From: Gammaproteobacteria bacterium
Lineage (GTDB): Bacteria; Pseudomonadota; Gammaproteobacteria; Steroidobacterales; Steroidobacteraceae
Assembly (NCBI GenBank): GCA_004297335.1
Contig: SCUD01000152.1
Span: forward strand, 1-32,058
DNA length: 32,058 nucleotides
Direction: 5' to 3'
Every line of letters starts with the position of its first letter. Position 1 is the stretch's first letter. A program made the position numbers and the translations under genes. The notes beneath the pieces were generated by a model. The model saw nothing but the letters and a program-made list of their open reading frames with translations. It was not told where the DNA came from and made no database searches. Below are positions 22,192-31,056 of this stretch, piece after piece.

Positions 22192-23442
22192 ATGGAAACC
22201 GAAGTCGTACGCTCGACCAAGTCGATGCCGCAGGGCGGCATGTCCGCGCAGGCCATCCGGGATCACCTTGCCACCCTCGACGTCCCGGAGCCCTATGCGC
22301 ACTTCGCCCGCGCCTTCCGCGGCCCGAAGGACGTGCAGGAGCTCGGCAAGTACGCCTACGACCGCTTCATGTCCGACAACGGCTTCTTCTCGATGTACCT
22401 GCCCTACATGCAGACCATCGAGCAGGAAGTGATCTCGATGGGTGTCAGCCTGCTGCATCCGCGCGAGACCTCGACCGGCAACTTCACCAGCGGCGGTACC
22501 GAGAGCAATTTCTCCTCGATGCACGCCGCCCGCAACTGGGCGCGGGTGCACCTGCCGCGCATCAGGAAGCCGAACGTGGTCGCGCCGCTGACAATCCATC
22601 CCTCGTTCCAGAAAGCGGCCCGCTACCTGGACATGGAGGTAATCACCACCGACCTCGATCCGAACGGCCGCGGCATCGCCGCGAACATTGCCGCCGCGAT
22701 CAACGACAACACGATCATGCTGGCCGCGTCCGCGCCTTCGTGGCACTACGCGAACATCGATCCGATTCCGGAGATCGCGGCGCTCGCGGCGGACGCCGGC
22801 CTGTGGATGCATGTTGATGGCTGCGTCGGCGGCTACATCAATCCGTTCCTCGAGAAGCTCGGCAAGCAGCTGACTCCATGGGATTTTCGCGTTCCCGGCG
22901 TAATGTCCATCTCCGCGGATCTGCACAAGTTCGGCTATTGCCCGAAGCCAGCCTCGACGATCTACTTCCGCGACGCGGCGCTGCAGGAATTCCACTACGT
23001 AGCGGTGCAGGATCCGTTCCTCGGCCAGTACAAGCTGGCCGGTTTCTCCGGATCGAGGTCCGCCGGCCCGATCTTTGCGGCGTGGTCGGTGTTCAACTAC
23101 CTGGGCGTCGATGGCTACCTGCGCCTGACCCGGCGCCTGCTGGAGTTGAAGCAGCGGCTCACCGAGGGCGTGAGCGCCATCGAAGGCCTGAAGGTGTGGG
23201 AGGTGGACGTCATGCCGATGCACTTCCACTCCGAGCGCGCCCCGACCTCGGCCGTGTACCAGGGGCTGTTCGAAAAGGGCTGGCTGATGCTCGGTCTGGT
23301 GCAGCCCGAGGCGATCACGATCTGCGTCGATCCGGCGCTGACCGACGAGGCCGTGGCGCTGTTCCTCAAGGACCTCCGGGAGGTGACGGAGAAGATCCTC
23401 GCCGGCGGTCCGGCCACTGCCGGCAACATCCGCTACAGCTAG
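22192..23442 (+). CDS. PLP-dependent lyase/decarboxylase, sphingosine-phosphate-lyase-like
   Basis: A 416-residue fold-type I PLP enzyme of the group II decarboxylase superfamily. The ATG at 22192 follows GAGGGG at about seven bases; a GTG five codons earlier overlaps that site. Motifs read in family order: NFTSGGTESNFSSMHAARNW (phosphate-binding loop), HVDGCVGGYINPFLEKLG with Asp209 for the PLP ring nitrogen, and SADLHKFGYCPKPAST with Schiff-base Lys246. These match sphingosine-1-phosphate lyase (HVDA..GG, DLHKYGY.PKG) better than glutamate decarboxylase. There is no membrane anchor, so it should be cytoplasmic. The substrate is unknown: a phosphorylated long-chain amino alcohol or an amino acid are both possible. 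Followed after 25 bases by a TetR gene. Confidence 0.8.
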   Translation: METEVVRSTKSMPQGGMSAQAIRDHLATLDVPEPYAHFARAFRGPKDVQELGKYAYDRFMSDNGFFSMYLPYMQTIEQEVISMGVSLLHPRETSTGNFTSGGTESNFSSMHAARNWARVHLPRIRKPNVVAPLTIHPSFQKAARYLDMEVITTDLDPNGRGIAANIAAAINDNTIMLAASAPSWHYANIDPIPEIAALAADAGLWMHVDGCVGGYINPFLEKLGKQLTPWDFRVPGVMSISADLHKFGYCPKPASTIYFRDAALQEFHYVAVQDPFLGQYKLAGFSGSRSAGPIFAAWSVFNYLGVDGYLRLTRRLLELKQRLTEGVSAIEGLKVWEVDVMPMHFHSERAPTSAVYQGLFEKGWLMLGLVQPEAITICVDPALTDEAVALFLKDLREVTEKILAGGPATAGNIRYS

Positions 23443-23467
23443 ACCCGGCTCCCAAGGGCCGCCGCTG

Positions 23468-24088
23468 ATGGCCGGGACGGGCAGTCTCCGGGACAAGCAC
23501 AAGTCCCGCCGCCGGGCGCAGTTGCTGGTGCTGGGCAAGGAGCTGTTCGTGCGGCAGGGCTACGCCGCGACCAGCATGCAGGCCATCGCCGAGGCGGCCG
23601 AGGTCGGCGTCGCCACCGTTTACAACTATTTCGGCGGCAAGGGCCGGCTGCTGGCCGAGATTCTGCGCGAGGATTTCGCCGGGCTGTACCGGCGCGGCGA
23701 TGCGCTGCTCGCCGAGCCGCCGGCAGATCCGGTCCGTGGGGTTCTGGCGCTGATCAAGCTGTACCAGCGGTTCGAAGGCAACTGGCAGGCGAAGCACCTG
23801 CTCGCGGCGGTGCTGGGGCCGGGTCTGGCGGCCGATCCGGCGCTCGACGAGGTCGCCCGCGAGGCGGAACGCCAGGTCAAGGACCAGCTCGCGGCGCTGT
23901 TGACGCACTACCAGCAGGCCGGCCGGGTCCGCCGTGAAGTCAACATCCGCGATGCCGCCATGGTGCTGTTCTACGTGTTCAACCAGCACTTCATCGAGTA
24001 CGTGACCGGGCAGTCCACCGACTTCGCGCGCATGAAAGCGGTGATGAACCGTCAGTTGCGCTTCATCGTCACCGCGATCCAGGCCTAA
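23468..24088 (+). CDS. TetR-family transcriptional regulator
   Basis: A 206-residue repressor. The N-terminal helix-turn-helix reads KELFVRQGYAATSMQAIAEA then VGVATVYNYFGGKGRLLAEI, the standard TetR_N pattern. The C-terminal helical domain (about residues 75-206) is the ligand-binding and dimer part and cannot be matched to a ligand. It is cotranscribed with the PLP-enzyme gene and probably acts at the palindrome at 22119-22148, giving autoregulation. Confidence 0.88.
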   Translation: MAGTGSLRDKHKSRRRAQLLVLGKELFVRQGYAATSMQAIAEAAEVGVATVYNYFGGKGRLLAEILREDFAGLYRRGDALLAEPPADPVRGVLALIKLYQRFEGNWQAKHLLAAVLGPGLAADPALDEVAREAERQVKDQLAALLTHYQQAGRVRREVNIRDAAMVLFYVFNQHFIEYVTGQSTDFARMKAVMNRQLRFIVTAIQA

Positions 24089-24162
24089 CGGACCGGGAGT
24101 GCCGCCAGGACGCGATGGCGGCGCGCTGCTGCTCCGGCGGCTGCGCAACTGGCAGGTGTCTT

Positions 24163-24186
24163 GTAACCCGTAACGTTATGGGTTAC
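24163..24186. promoter_or_regulatory. Palindromic hig operator
   Basis: GTAACCC and GGGTTAC flank a GTAACGTTAT centre, a 24-base palindrome broken at one symmetric pair. It ends 10 bases before the higB remnant, the place where HigA binds to autoregulate higBA. The site looks well kept although higB is ruined. Confidence 0.65.
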
Positions 24187-24196
24187 GCTGTGCAGC

Positions 24197-24303
24197 GTGA
24201 TCCGATCATTCCATCACAAGGGCCTGGCGGGCCTGAAACTTCATCCCTTGAAGGGCGGCCGCAGCGGTACTTGATCGGTAACAGTTCGCGCCAACTGAGG
24301 TAG
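24197..24303 (+). pseudogene. higB toxin pseudogene, internal deletion and two TGA codons
   Basis: GTG at 24197 opens V-I-R-S-F-H-H-K-G-L, the typical HigB/RelE-type start, and then jumps straight to GLKLHPLKGGRSGT, which in intact HigB lies near residues 50-65. About 40 codons are missing between them. The following family sequence, normally TWSVTVxxNWR, is still readable as T-stop-S-V-T-V-R-A-N-stop: both Trp codons are TGA. No functional toxin can be made in the standard code. Confidence 0.75.
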
Positions 24304-24306
24304 CCC

Positions 24307-24591
24307 ATGAGGATGCACAACCCCCCTCACCCTGGCGAGATCATCCGCAAGCTCTGTCTCGAGCCGCTGGAGCTCTCGGTCACGGACGCAGCCGAGGCCT
24401 TGGGCATCAGCCGCAAGACACTTTCGGCTGTGCTGAATGGCCGTTCCGGCATTAGCCCGGAAATGGCGGTGCGTCTGTCGATTGCTTTTGGCACCAGCTC
24501 CGAGAGTTGGATGAATCAGCAGACGCAGTATGATTTGTGGCACGCCGAAAAGCGGCGCAAGGACCTGCGGGTCTCTCGCGTGGCCGCCTGA
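24307..24591 (+). CDS. higA: HigA-type antitoxin (orphan)
   Basis: A 94-residue XRE-type DNA-binding protein. It opens with [20 protein letters not shown], followed by the helix-turn-helix [20 protein letters not shown] and [19 protein letters not shown], then the usual [18 protein letters not shown] tail. This is the HigA/VapI pattern in full, with no damage. It lies just after the ruined higB and the intact operator, so it may persist as a plain repressor. GAGG six bases before the ATG is a usable ribosome site. Confidence 0.88.
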   Translation: MRMHNPPHPGEIIRKLCLEPLELSVTDAAEALGISRKTLSAVLNGRSGISPEMAVRLSIAFGTSSESWMNQQTQYDLWHAEKRRKDLRVSRVAA

Positions 24592-24687
24592 CAGGACACC
24601 TGCTGTCGCAACGCGGCAAGGATTGTCCGAACCCGATCGGCATCACCGCCGTAGAGATTGTCAAAGTCGGGGATGCCAGCTTGGTGG

Positions 24688-25572
24688 TCAGTCGGCGGCG
24701 GGCGGATTCAGTGCGCGCTCCAGCAGCTCGCGGCTCTCCGGCCGCGCGTACGGCGTGTCGAAGAACTTCGCTACCAGTGCGTTGAAGTGATCCGGTTCGT
24801 TCATCGGCGCCCAGTGCGTCTGGCCGGGCAGGATCGCCAGGTGCGCGCGCGGCAGGTTGTCGAAGATCTCGAGCGTGTGCTCGTTGCGGATGATGTCGCG
24901 GTCGCCAGCCATTACGAGTACCGGCGCCTGGATCCGTCCCAGGTCCTCGACCGGGATGTCCGGCTGGGTCATCAGCAGGTCCATGAGCTGGCGGCTCCGG
25001 TGCCAGTCCTGCGAGGTGTCGCCACTCCGGATCTTCTCGTCGATCATCGCGCTGACTGGTGCCAGCAGCGGTGCGGTCCAGGGGTTCACCGCAGTCTCAT
25101 CGGGGCGCAGGTTGGCGCCCATGATCGCCAGCTTGCCGACCTTGTCGGGGTGATGGATCGCGAGCAGCAGGCCGAGGATGCCACCGTCGCTCCAGCCGAT
25201 GACATTGACGCTCTTGAGCTGGAGCTGCTCCAGCAGTGAGTTGTAGTCCTCCATCATCTGTACGTAGTTCAGGCGGTCGGTGTCGAGCCCGGACTTGCCA
25301 TGGCCGCGGCTGTCAACGGCGATTACGCGATGCCGCGCGGCGAAATGCGCGATCTGGAAGTGCATCGACGCGAGCGTCTCGCCGTTGCCATGGATCACGA
25401 GAAGCGGTTCGCCGCTGCCATAGCTCTCGTAGTACATGCGGATGCCGTTGACCTCGGCCCAGCCGCCGGCCGCGGCGTTGTCGCCGTACGCTACCGGCGC
25501 TGGCTCCGCCGCCAGCAGCGGCATCGTCAGCGTCAGCAGACAGGCGACGGTCGCGAGCGGGCGCAAGTGCAT
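24688..25572 (-). CDS. Exported alpha/beta hydrolase
   Basis: A 294-residue hydrolase starting at ATG 25572 after GGAGGAG at seven bases. It has a signal peptide (LATVACLLTLTMPLLAAE), so it works in the periplasm. The fold is marked by HGNGE (oxyanion hole, residues 61-65), GWSDGG with nucleophile Ser128, MAGDRD with the acid residue at 224 or 226, and GQTHW with His253. The substrate is probably an ester or lactone but is not fixed. It is last in an operon after the PQQ dehydrogenase (20 bases apart) and the TonB receptor, so it likely acts in the same uptake or degradation route. Confidence 0.85.
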   Translation of the reverse strand: MHLRPLATVACLLTLTMPLLAAEPAPVAYGDNAAAGGWAEVNGIRMYYESYGSGEPLLVIHGNGETLASMHFQIAHFAARHRVIAVDSRGHGKSGLDTDRLNYVQMMEDYNSLLEQLQLKSVNVIGWSDGGILGLLLAIHHPDKVGKLAIMGANLRPDETAVNPWTAPLLAPVSAMIDEKIRSGDTSQDWHRSRQLMDLLMTQPDIPVEDLGRIQAPVLVMAGDRDIIRNEHTLEIFDNLPRAHLAILPGQTHWAPMNEPDHFNALVAKFFDTPYARPESRELLERALNPPAAD

Positions 25573-25592
25573 GACGATACTCCTCCGGGGAC

Positions 25593-27851
25593 TCACTCGG
25601 CTCCGGCGGCCGCCGGCTGGTGGAACTGGCCGCTGGCCTTGCTGGTTTCCCAGGTCTTCCAGGCCAGGTCGATCAGGTAGCTGTGCACGGCTTCGGCCTC
25701 GGCCGCCGACAGCACCTCGCTGAAGCTGCCCATGCCCTTCGCCGCCCGCGTACCGCCGAGCACGATTTCGGCGAAGGCGGCGTGCGTCTCCGCGCTCATG
25801 CGCCGCAGATCGGGGATACCGGAGCTGCGCCCGTCCATGTTCGAATGGCACTGGGTGCAGTGGCGCACGTACAGTTCGGCGCCGCGATCGAGCTCGGCCG
25901 CACTGCCGCGCCGTTCGACGGCCGGCTGCGGGAAATCCAGGCTCGCATGCTGCAGCTCCGGCCGCTGCGGTACCGGGCCGCCACCGAGCTTGAAGGCGAC
26001 AATGCGGCCCTTGTTGCCGAACTTGTAGGCCGCTGTGCCAGGTACGTGCTCCTGGCCGGCTGCGCCGCCGAGGCCGGCCATGATCGCGACGTATTGTTCG
26101 CCATCGACCGTGTAGGTCATTGGCCCGGCCATCATGCTGGTGCCGACATCGATGCGGTGCAGCTGCTTGCCAGTGGCGGCATCCATGGCCACGAACTCCC
26201 CGGTGCCACGGCCCTGGAAAACCAGGCCGCCCGCGGTAGTCATCAGCCCGCCACCATTCCAGGTGGAGAACAGCTCCCCGACCCATGGATCGGAGACGTC
26301 GACTTCCCAGGCGAGCTTCTGCGTCACCGGATTCCAGGCCCGCACGAAACCGCGGATCGTCGTATCAGGCTGGCCGCGCGCCAGCTTCTCGAGCGGCGGA
26401 AGATTCCGGGCTGCCGCGCCGTCGAGGCCCCACTCGCCGCGCATCGGGAAGATGTAGATCGAAGTCGAGTTGAGCGCGCCCTTCTGGTACTCGAAGGGAC
26501 CCTTTGGCATGACCCAGATCGAGCTCGCCTCGATGACGGGGATGTAGACCAGGCCGGTCTGCGGGTTGAAGGCCATCGGCTGCCAGTTATGGCCGCCGGC
26601 CGGGCTCGGGAACACGAGCTTCGGCTCATCGAAATACTCGCCCTGTCCGGTCTCGACCGGCTTGCCCGTGCGCTTGTCGACGTGACTCGCCCAGTTGACC
26701 TGCACGTACGGCTCCGCCGAGATCAGCTCGCCCGTGCGCCGGTCGAGCACATAGAAGAAGCCGTTCTTCGGCGCCTGCATCAGCACCTGGCGCAGCTTCC
26801 CGTCGATCTCGAGGTCGGCGAGGATCATTTTCTGGGTCGCGGTGAAGTCCCAGTTGTCAGCCGGCGTGGTCTGGTAGTACCAGACCATCCGCCCGTCCCT
26901 GGGATCGAGCGCGAGGATCGAGGCCAGGTACAGGTTGTCGCCGCCGGCGGGACTGCGCAGTTTGCGCGGGTAGGGTGCCGCATTGCCGGTGCCGACATAG
27001 AGCAGGTCGAGTTCCGGGTCGTAAGCCATCGCGTCCCAGACTGTGCCGCCGAGTCCGACCTGCCAGAGGCTCTGCGGATCCCAGGTGGCTGCCGCCTTCT
27101 CGAGTTCCGGATGCTCGAAGCCGAGCTTCGGATCCCCCGGCACCGTGAAGAAGCGCCAGCGCTGCTCGCCGGTCGCCTGGTCGTAGGCGGTGACATAGCC
27201 GCGGGCGTCGAACTCAGCCCCGGAGTTGCCGATGATCACCAGGTCACGCGCGATGTACGGCGCGCCGGTGATCGTGTAGCCACGCTCCCGGTCGGTGAAC
27301 GTGTCCACCTTCCAGGCGACCGAGCCATCGGCGGCGCGCAATGCGTACAGGTAGCCGTCCAGCGTGCCGACGTAGACGAGGCCGCGCCAGACGGCGACGC
27401 CGCGATTCACGACGCCGCAGCAGGCCTTGCGCATGAAGTCCGGGTCGAGCACTGGCTCGAACTTCCACTTCTCCGCGCCGGTCGCGGCATCGACCGCATA
27501 GACCGCACCGCCGGCGCCGCTCGTGTACATCACGTCATCGACGACAATTGGCGTCGCCTCGAAGCCGTGCTCGCTGCCGATCTCATACTGCCAGGCGAAG
27601 CCCAGCCGACTGACGTTGGCGCGATTGATCTGGTCGAGCGGCGAGTAATAGCTCTGCTGCTGATCGCGACCGCCGGTCAGCCAGGCGCCCGGTTCGGCGT
27701 CGATGCCAGCCAGCCGGCCGGCATCGATCCAGCCGGCCGGGCGGGCGTCCGCTTCGGCCGGAGGATCAGCCGTTCTTGCGCAACCGGACAGCAGCGGCAG
27801 GCAGGCTGCCGCTGCTGTCAGTACAGTCCAGCGTGGCGCGACGCTCCTCAA
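25593..27851 (-). CDS. PQQ-dependent quinohemoprotein dehydrogenase
   Basis: A 752-residue dehydrogenase. A TTG at 27851 starts a signal peptide ending in LPLLSGC (lipoprotein-like); no ATG or GTG alternative precedes it, and the ribosome site is weak. Eight-bladed propeller features include repeated AxDxxTGxxxW motifs, adjacent cysteines in KACCGV (the vicinal disulfide of PQQ alcohol dehydrogenases) and TTPADNWDFTATQ. The C-terminus carries a heme c domain with CTQCH (Cys665, Cys668, His669) and Met707 as the probable sixth ligand. It oxidises an alcohol or related compound in the periplasm and passes electrons on through heme. The substrate is unknown. It lies 21 bases after the TonB receptor. 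Confidence 0.9.
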   Translation of the reverse strand: MRSVAPRWTVLTAAAACLPLLSGCARTADPPAEADARPAGWIDAGRLAGIDAEPGAWLTGGRDQQQSYYSPLDQINRANVSRLGFAWQYEIGSEHGFEATPIVVDDVMYTSGAGGAVYAVDAATGAEKWKFEPVLDPDFMRKACCGVVNRGVAVWRGLVYVGTLDGYLYALRAADGSVAWKVDTFTDRERGYTITGAPYIARDLVIIGNSGAEFDARGYVTAYDQATGEQRWRFFTVPGDPKLGFEHPELEKAAATWDPQSLWQVGLGGTVWDAMAYDPELDLLYVGTGNAAPYPRKLRSPAGGDNLYLASILALDPRDGRMVWYYQTTPADNWDFTATQKMILADLEIDGKLRQVLMQAPKNGFFYVLDRRTGELISAEPYVQVNWASHVDKRTGKPVETGQGEYFDEPKLVFPSPAGGHNWQPMAFNPQTGLVYIPVIEASSIWVMPKGPFEYQKGALNSTSIYIFPMRGEWGLDGAAARNLPPLEKLARGQPDTTIRGFVRAWNPVTQKLAWEVDVSDPWVGELFSTWNGGGLMTTAGGLVFQGRGTGEFVAMDAATGKQLHRIDVGTSMMAGPMTYTVDGEQYVAIMAGLGGAAGQEHVPGTAAYKFGNKGRIVAFKLGGGPVPQRPELQHASLDFPQPAVERRGSAAELDRGAELYVRHCTQCHSNMDGRSSGIPDLRRMSAETHAAFAEIVLGGTRAAKGMGSFSEVLSAAEAEAVHSYLIDLAWKTWETSKASGQFHQPAAAGAE

Positions 27852-27872
27852 TGGATCACTGATCCGCGCCGG

Positions 27873-30197
27873 TCAGAACCGCATCCGCGCCTCGAGGCCG
27901 ATGGTGCGCGGACGGTTGACCACCAGCCTCGGCCGCGTCGGCGTCTCGGCGGCGATCGAGCGACTGTCGGCGAGGTTGGCGCGCTCGTCGGTCACGTTGT
28001 CGACGAACAGCAGCAGCTCCCAGCGCTCATCGACCAGTCCGGCTCGCAGGTTTAGCGCGGTCCAAGCCTCGCGCAGCCGCTGCTCGTCCGATGAGGTCGC
28101 GTTGTTGGCGCTGAAGCTGTCGCCATAGTAGTTGAAGTCCCCGCGCACCATGCCTTGCCGGCCCGAGGCCAGCGGCCACTGGTACTGGGCGCTGCTGGTG
28201 AAGGTCCAGTCGGGCACGCCCTGGATCTTGTCTCCCTTGTTGACACCCGGCACGCTACCCGCGTCGGTGATCTCCGCATCGGTGTAGCCGACTCCAGCCG
28301 ACAGTGTCAGGCCGTCCATCGGTGCCGCCATCAGCTCGAGCTCGAAGCCCTGGCTGCGGGCCTGGCCGGCATTCGACGTGAACTGGAAGCCGCAGGCCAG
28401 CCGGTGCATCTGCTGGATATCCGACCAGTCGATGTAGAACAGCGCGCCGTTCAGCGTCATGCGGTTGTCGGCAAGCGTCGACTTCATCCCCAGCTCATAG
28501 CTCCACAGGCTGTCCGAGTCGTAGGTCGTCGCATTCGACGGCTCGATGCCGAGCTCATCGAGCTCCGGGCCGCACAGCAGCTCCGGCACGTTGCCGTTGA
28601 CGCCGCCGATGCGGAAGCCCTTGGCTGCGCTGGCGTAGACGTTGACGTTGTCGGTAGCGTCGACCTGCAGCAGCGCCTTCGGGTTGAAGCCCGACTCGCT
28701 CTGCGTCCGGTCAAACATGCTCGGCCCGCTGTTCGCGAAGCCATCGCCGAAGTTCACCGCGTCGACCTCGTTGTCGTACCAGCGGCCGCCGAGCGTCAGC
28801 GCCCAGCGCTCGCCAAACTCCCAAGTCGCCTCGCCAAAGAACGCGAGCTCCTTGGTCTTGTGGACCATGTGGTCGCTGTAGATCAGGTCGTCGTCGGTCA
28901 GGCAGAAGCCGTACTCGCAGTTCTGGCCGAGACCCGGCGTCTCGGTGAACGCGTCGATCGCGTCGGCGAGGCCGGTCTGCACCGCGGGCGGGTACAGGTG
29001 ATCCCACTCCAGGTCCTGATAGAACGCGCCGGCGATGAAGTTGAACGCGCCGTCGAATTGGCTGCTGTAGCGGATTTCCTGGACGAAACTCTCGTACTTC
29101 TCCGTCGTGTTGATCACCGACTCCAGCGGGTCGATCGGGATGCCGATCACCTGGTCGAACAGGAAGTGCAGGAAATGGGCCTCTTCCTCCCACTCGCTGG
29201 TCTTGCGGTTGTACCAAGAGGTCGCGGACACGATCTCGCCCGAAGCCACGTCCCAGTTCAGTGTGCCGCTGAGCACGTACCAGCGGTCCGAGCCTGGTTC
29301 CGGGGAGTCGAAGAAGCGCAGCTGGGTCGTGTTGTCAGGGTCGATGTCGGCGAACGGCATGCCGTCGGCCTCGACCTTCTGGCCCATCACCCGCAGGCTC
29401 AGGCTCACGTTGTCGGTCAGCGTGAACTTGCCGACGACCTGCCCACCGTAGAACTCCTCGTCGTCCACGTTCTCCTTGGTGGCGAACGCGGGGCCAGAAT
29501 TCTGCCGGGGCGCGCCGGTGAAATCCACCCAGTCCGACTGGTATTCGCGGTCGAAGATGCCGGAGTTCTGGCCGAAGTACGCCGCCACCCGCAGCGCCGA
29601 GCGGCCCTCGACCAGCGGGATATTGAAGCTGCCGTCGAAGCCCCAGTTCTGGTCGCCCTCCTTGACCGTCGACAGCGTCGTGTGCACGGCGCTCTCGCTC
29701 TCGTGCAGGTCCGGCTGCTTGGTGATGAAGCGGATCGTGCCGCCCATCGACTTGGCGCCGTACAGCGTGCCCTGCGGCCCGCGCAGCACCTCGATCCGGT
29801 CGAGGTCCATGACCCGCGGCAGGATCGAGGCGTTGACCGGCGTGTCATCAAAGTAGACGCCGGTGGTGTTGGAGCCGAAAACTCCGCGCACGGATGGGGA
29901 ACTCGAGTCGAAGCGCCCGTCCGCCTCATAGGCCATGCCCAGGTTCGGCACGCGCACGGCGAAATCCAGGAAGTCGGTAGCGCCCATCTGCTCGAGATCG
30001 ACACTGCTGACCGCCGTGATCGACAGGCCGACGTCCTGCAGCGACTCAGCCTGCTTGGTCGCGGTGACGATGATCTCGCCCAGCCCAGTGAAGACCTCGC
30101 GTTCCTGCGCCGATGCGGCCGCCGCCGCCAGCGTGGCGCCGCAGGCCAGGGTCAGCAGAAGTGACGGTCCGCAACGACTGTGTTCATGATGCTTCAC
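27873..30197 (-). CDS. TonB-dependent outer-membrane receptor
   Basis: A 774-residue receptor. The GTG at 30197 follows AGGAG at eight bases. It has a signal peptide ending AAAAASAQ, a TonB box-like GEIIVTATK, a plug domain (about 55-165, with SVRGVFGSNTTGVYFDD and RIEVLRGPQGTLYGAKSMGG) and a 22-strand-type barrel ending in GLEARMRF, with the C-terminal Phe of outer-membrane proteins. It belongs to the broad group of receptors for aromatic, sterol or other organic ligands rather than a recognisable siderophore type; the ligand is unknown. It heads the operon with the PQQ dehydrogenase and hydrolase and diverges from marR, with a MarR-type palindrome between them. Confidence 0.9.
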   Translation of the reverse strand: MKHHEHSRCGPSLLLTLACGATLAAAAASAQEREVFTGLGEIIVTATKQAESLQDVGLSITAVSSVDLEQMGATDFLDFAVRVPNLGMAYEADGRFDSSSPSVRGVFGSNTTGVYFDDTPVNASILPRVMDLDRIEVLRGPQGTLYGAKSMGGTIRFITKQPDLHESESAVHTTLSTVKEGDQNWGFDGSFNIPLVEGRSALRVAAYFGQNSGIFDREYQSDWVDFTGAPRQNSGPAFATKENVDDEEFYGGQVVGKFTLTDNVSLSLRVMGQKVEADGMPFADIDPDNTTQLRFFDSPEPGSDRWYVLSGTLNWDVASGEIVSATSWYNRKTSEWEEEAHFLHFLFDQVIGIPIDPLESVINTTEKYESFVQEIRYSSQFDGAFNFIAGAFYQDLEWDHLYPPAVQTGLADAIDAFTETPGLGQNCEYGFCLTDDDLIYSDHMVHKTKELAFFGEATWEFGERWALTLGGRWYDNEVDAVNFGDGFANSGPSMFDRTQSESGFNPKALLQVDATDNVNVYASAAKGFRIGGVNGNVPELLCGPELDELGIEPSNATTYDSDSLWSYELGMKSTLADNRMTLNGALFYIDWSDIQQMHRLACGFQFTSNAGQARSQGFELELMAAPMDGLTLSAGVGYTDAEITDAGSVPGVNKGDKIQGVPDWTFTSSAQYQWPLASGRQGMVRGDFNYYGDSFSANNATSSDEQRLREAWTALNLRAGLVDERWELLLFVDNVTDERANLADSRSIAAETPTRPRLVVNRPRTIGLEARMRF

Positions 30198-30305
30198 GAG
30201 AGGTTCTCCTGGTGTTGTGCCGAAACAACGCTATTCCATAGCGTCGGCTAGGGACTGTGGTGATGGCGGATCGTGTCTGAAACCTCGCAGCCCGTCAAGC
30301 GTTAT

Positions 30306-30321
30306 TGTTGTCGTGACAACA
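30306..30321. promoter_or_regulatory. MarR-type operator, copy 1
   Basis: TGTTGTC-GT-GACAACA, a perfect inverted repeat in the 181-base gap between the divergent TonB-receptor and marR start codons. It matches copy 2 (30948-30963) at 14 of 16 positions. Size and symmetry suit a MarR dimer. Confidence 0.7.
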
Positions 30322-30378
30322 GAAACCATTCTCGCCACAATCAACCGCTCCAGGACCCGCTTTCGTCAGGGAACTCCG

Positions 30379-30876
30379 ATGCCACTTGCGCCAATACCAC
30401 GATGGACCAAAACGCAGCTGACGGAGGACATGAGTCCGGCGGTGCACATCAGTTACCAGATTACGATCGCAGCAAACCTGATGGCATTTGGCAGCAGCGC
30501 GAGCAACGTGAGGCGATTCGGTGTCAGGACGCGAGAGTGGCGCGTGCTGGGCTGTCTCAACCAGATGGGCCCGACGACTGCCGCTGATATCGTGCGCCTT
30601 GTCCGGCAGGACAAGGGGAGCGTCAGCCGCGCCATCGCCGGATTGGAGCGGGAGGGCCTGGTCGCGAAGATTCCCAACAAGGTACACAAGAACAGCCCGC
30701 ATGTCTGGTTGACCGACAAAGGCATGAAACTCGTTGAGCGGATATACCCTGTATTCCTGCAACAGGCTGAGCTGTTTACCGGAGTCCTGAGCCAGAGAGA
30801 GAAACATGAATTGTGTCGCCTGCTGGACAAGCTGAAAGTCCACGTCGAACTCGTGCGCGCCGAGCAGGGGATCTAG
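30379..30876 (+). CDS. MarR-family transcriptional regulator
   Basis: A 165-residue regulator. The ATG at 30379 follows AGGGA at six bases; a longer in-frame reading upstream would run through the operator and is not family-like. The winged helix reads TREWRVLGCLNQMGPTTAAD, then QDKGSVSRAIAGLEREGLVA and a wing with HVWLTDKG. Dimerisation helices lie on both sides. It stands between the receptor operon and the amidohydrolase, with one likely binding site on each side, so it probably controls both and itself. The effector is probably the imported or degraded compound. Confidence 0.88.
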   Translation: MPLAPIPRWTKTQLTEDMSPAVHISYQITIAANLMAFGSSASNVRRFGVRTREWRVLGCLNQMGPTTAADIVRLVRQDKGSVSRAIAGLEREGLVAKIPNKVHKNSPHVWLTDKGMKLVERIYPVFLQQAELFTGVLSQREKHELCRLLDKLKVHVELVRAEQGI

Positions 30877-30947
30877 GGCCGGTCGGGCCCGGCGGGCTGT
30901 GGCGGGCTTCCGCCGCCCCCTGCGTGTTCTTGTCCGCGCCCCTAGAT

Positions 30948-30963
30948 CGTTGTCATGACAACA
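30948..30963. promoter_or_regulatory. MarR-type operator, copy 2
   Basis: CGTTGTC-AT-GACAACA; the central 14 bases are a perfect palindrome. It lies 93 bases before the amidohydrolase start and overlaps a possible -35 box. Confidence 0.7.
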
Positions 30964-30978
30964 TCTGTATGCTACCTT
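30950..30978 (+). promoter_or_regulatory. Possible promoter of the amidohydrolase gene
   Basis: TTGTCA (30950-30955) is one base from the -35 consensus; 17 bases on is TACCTT (30973-30978), a weak -10. The -35 lies inside the operator, so binding of the MarR protein would exclude RNA polymerase. Confidence 0.45.
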
Positions 30979-31056
30979 GGCCCGGGTAGCTGTGGCAGCC
31001 AATTGCTCTTCGGGCGCCGGTCGAAGCTGCCTGCAGGCCAGGACCAGGGGAAAGAC

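Noticed and set aside
24197-24303. TGA read as tryptophan
   Set aside because: Both TGA codons fall at Trp sites, but the gene also has a large deletion, and all other genes in the window use TGG for Trp and TGA as stop.
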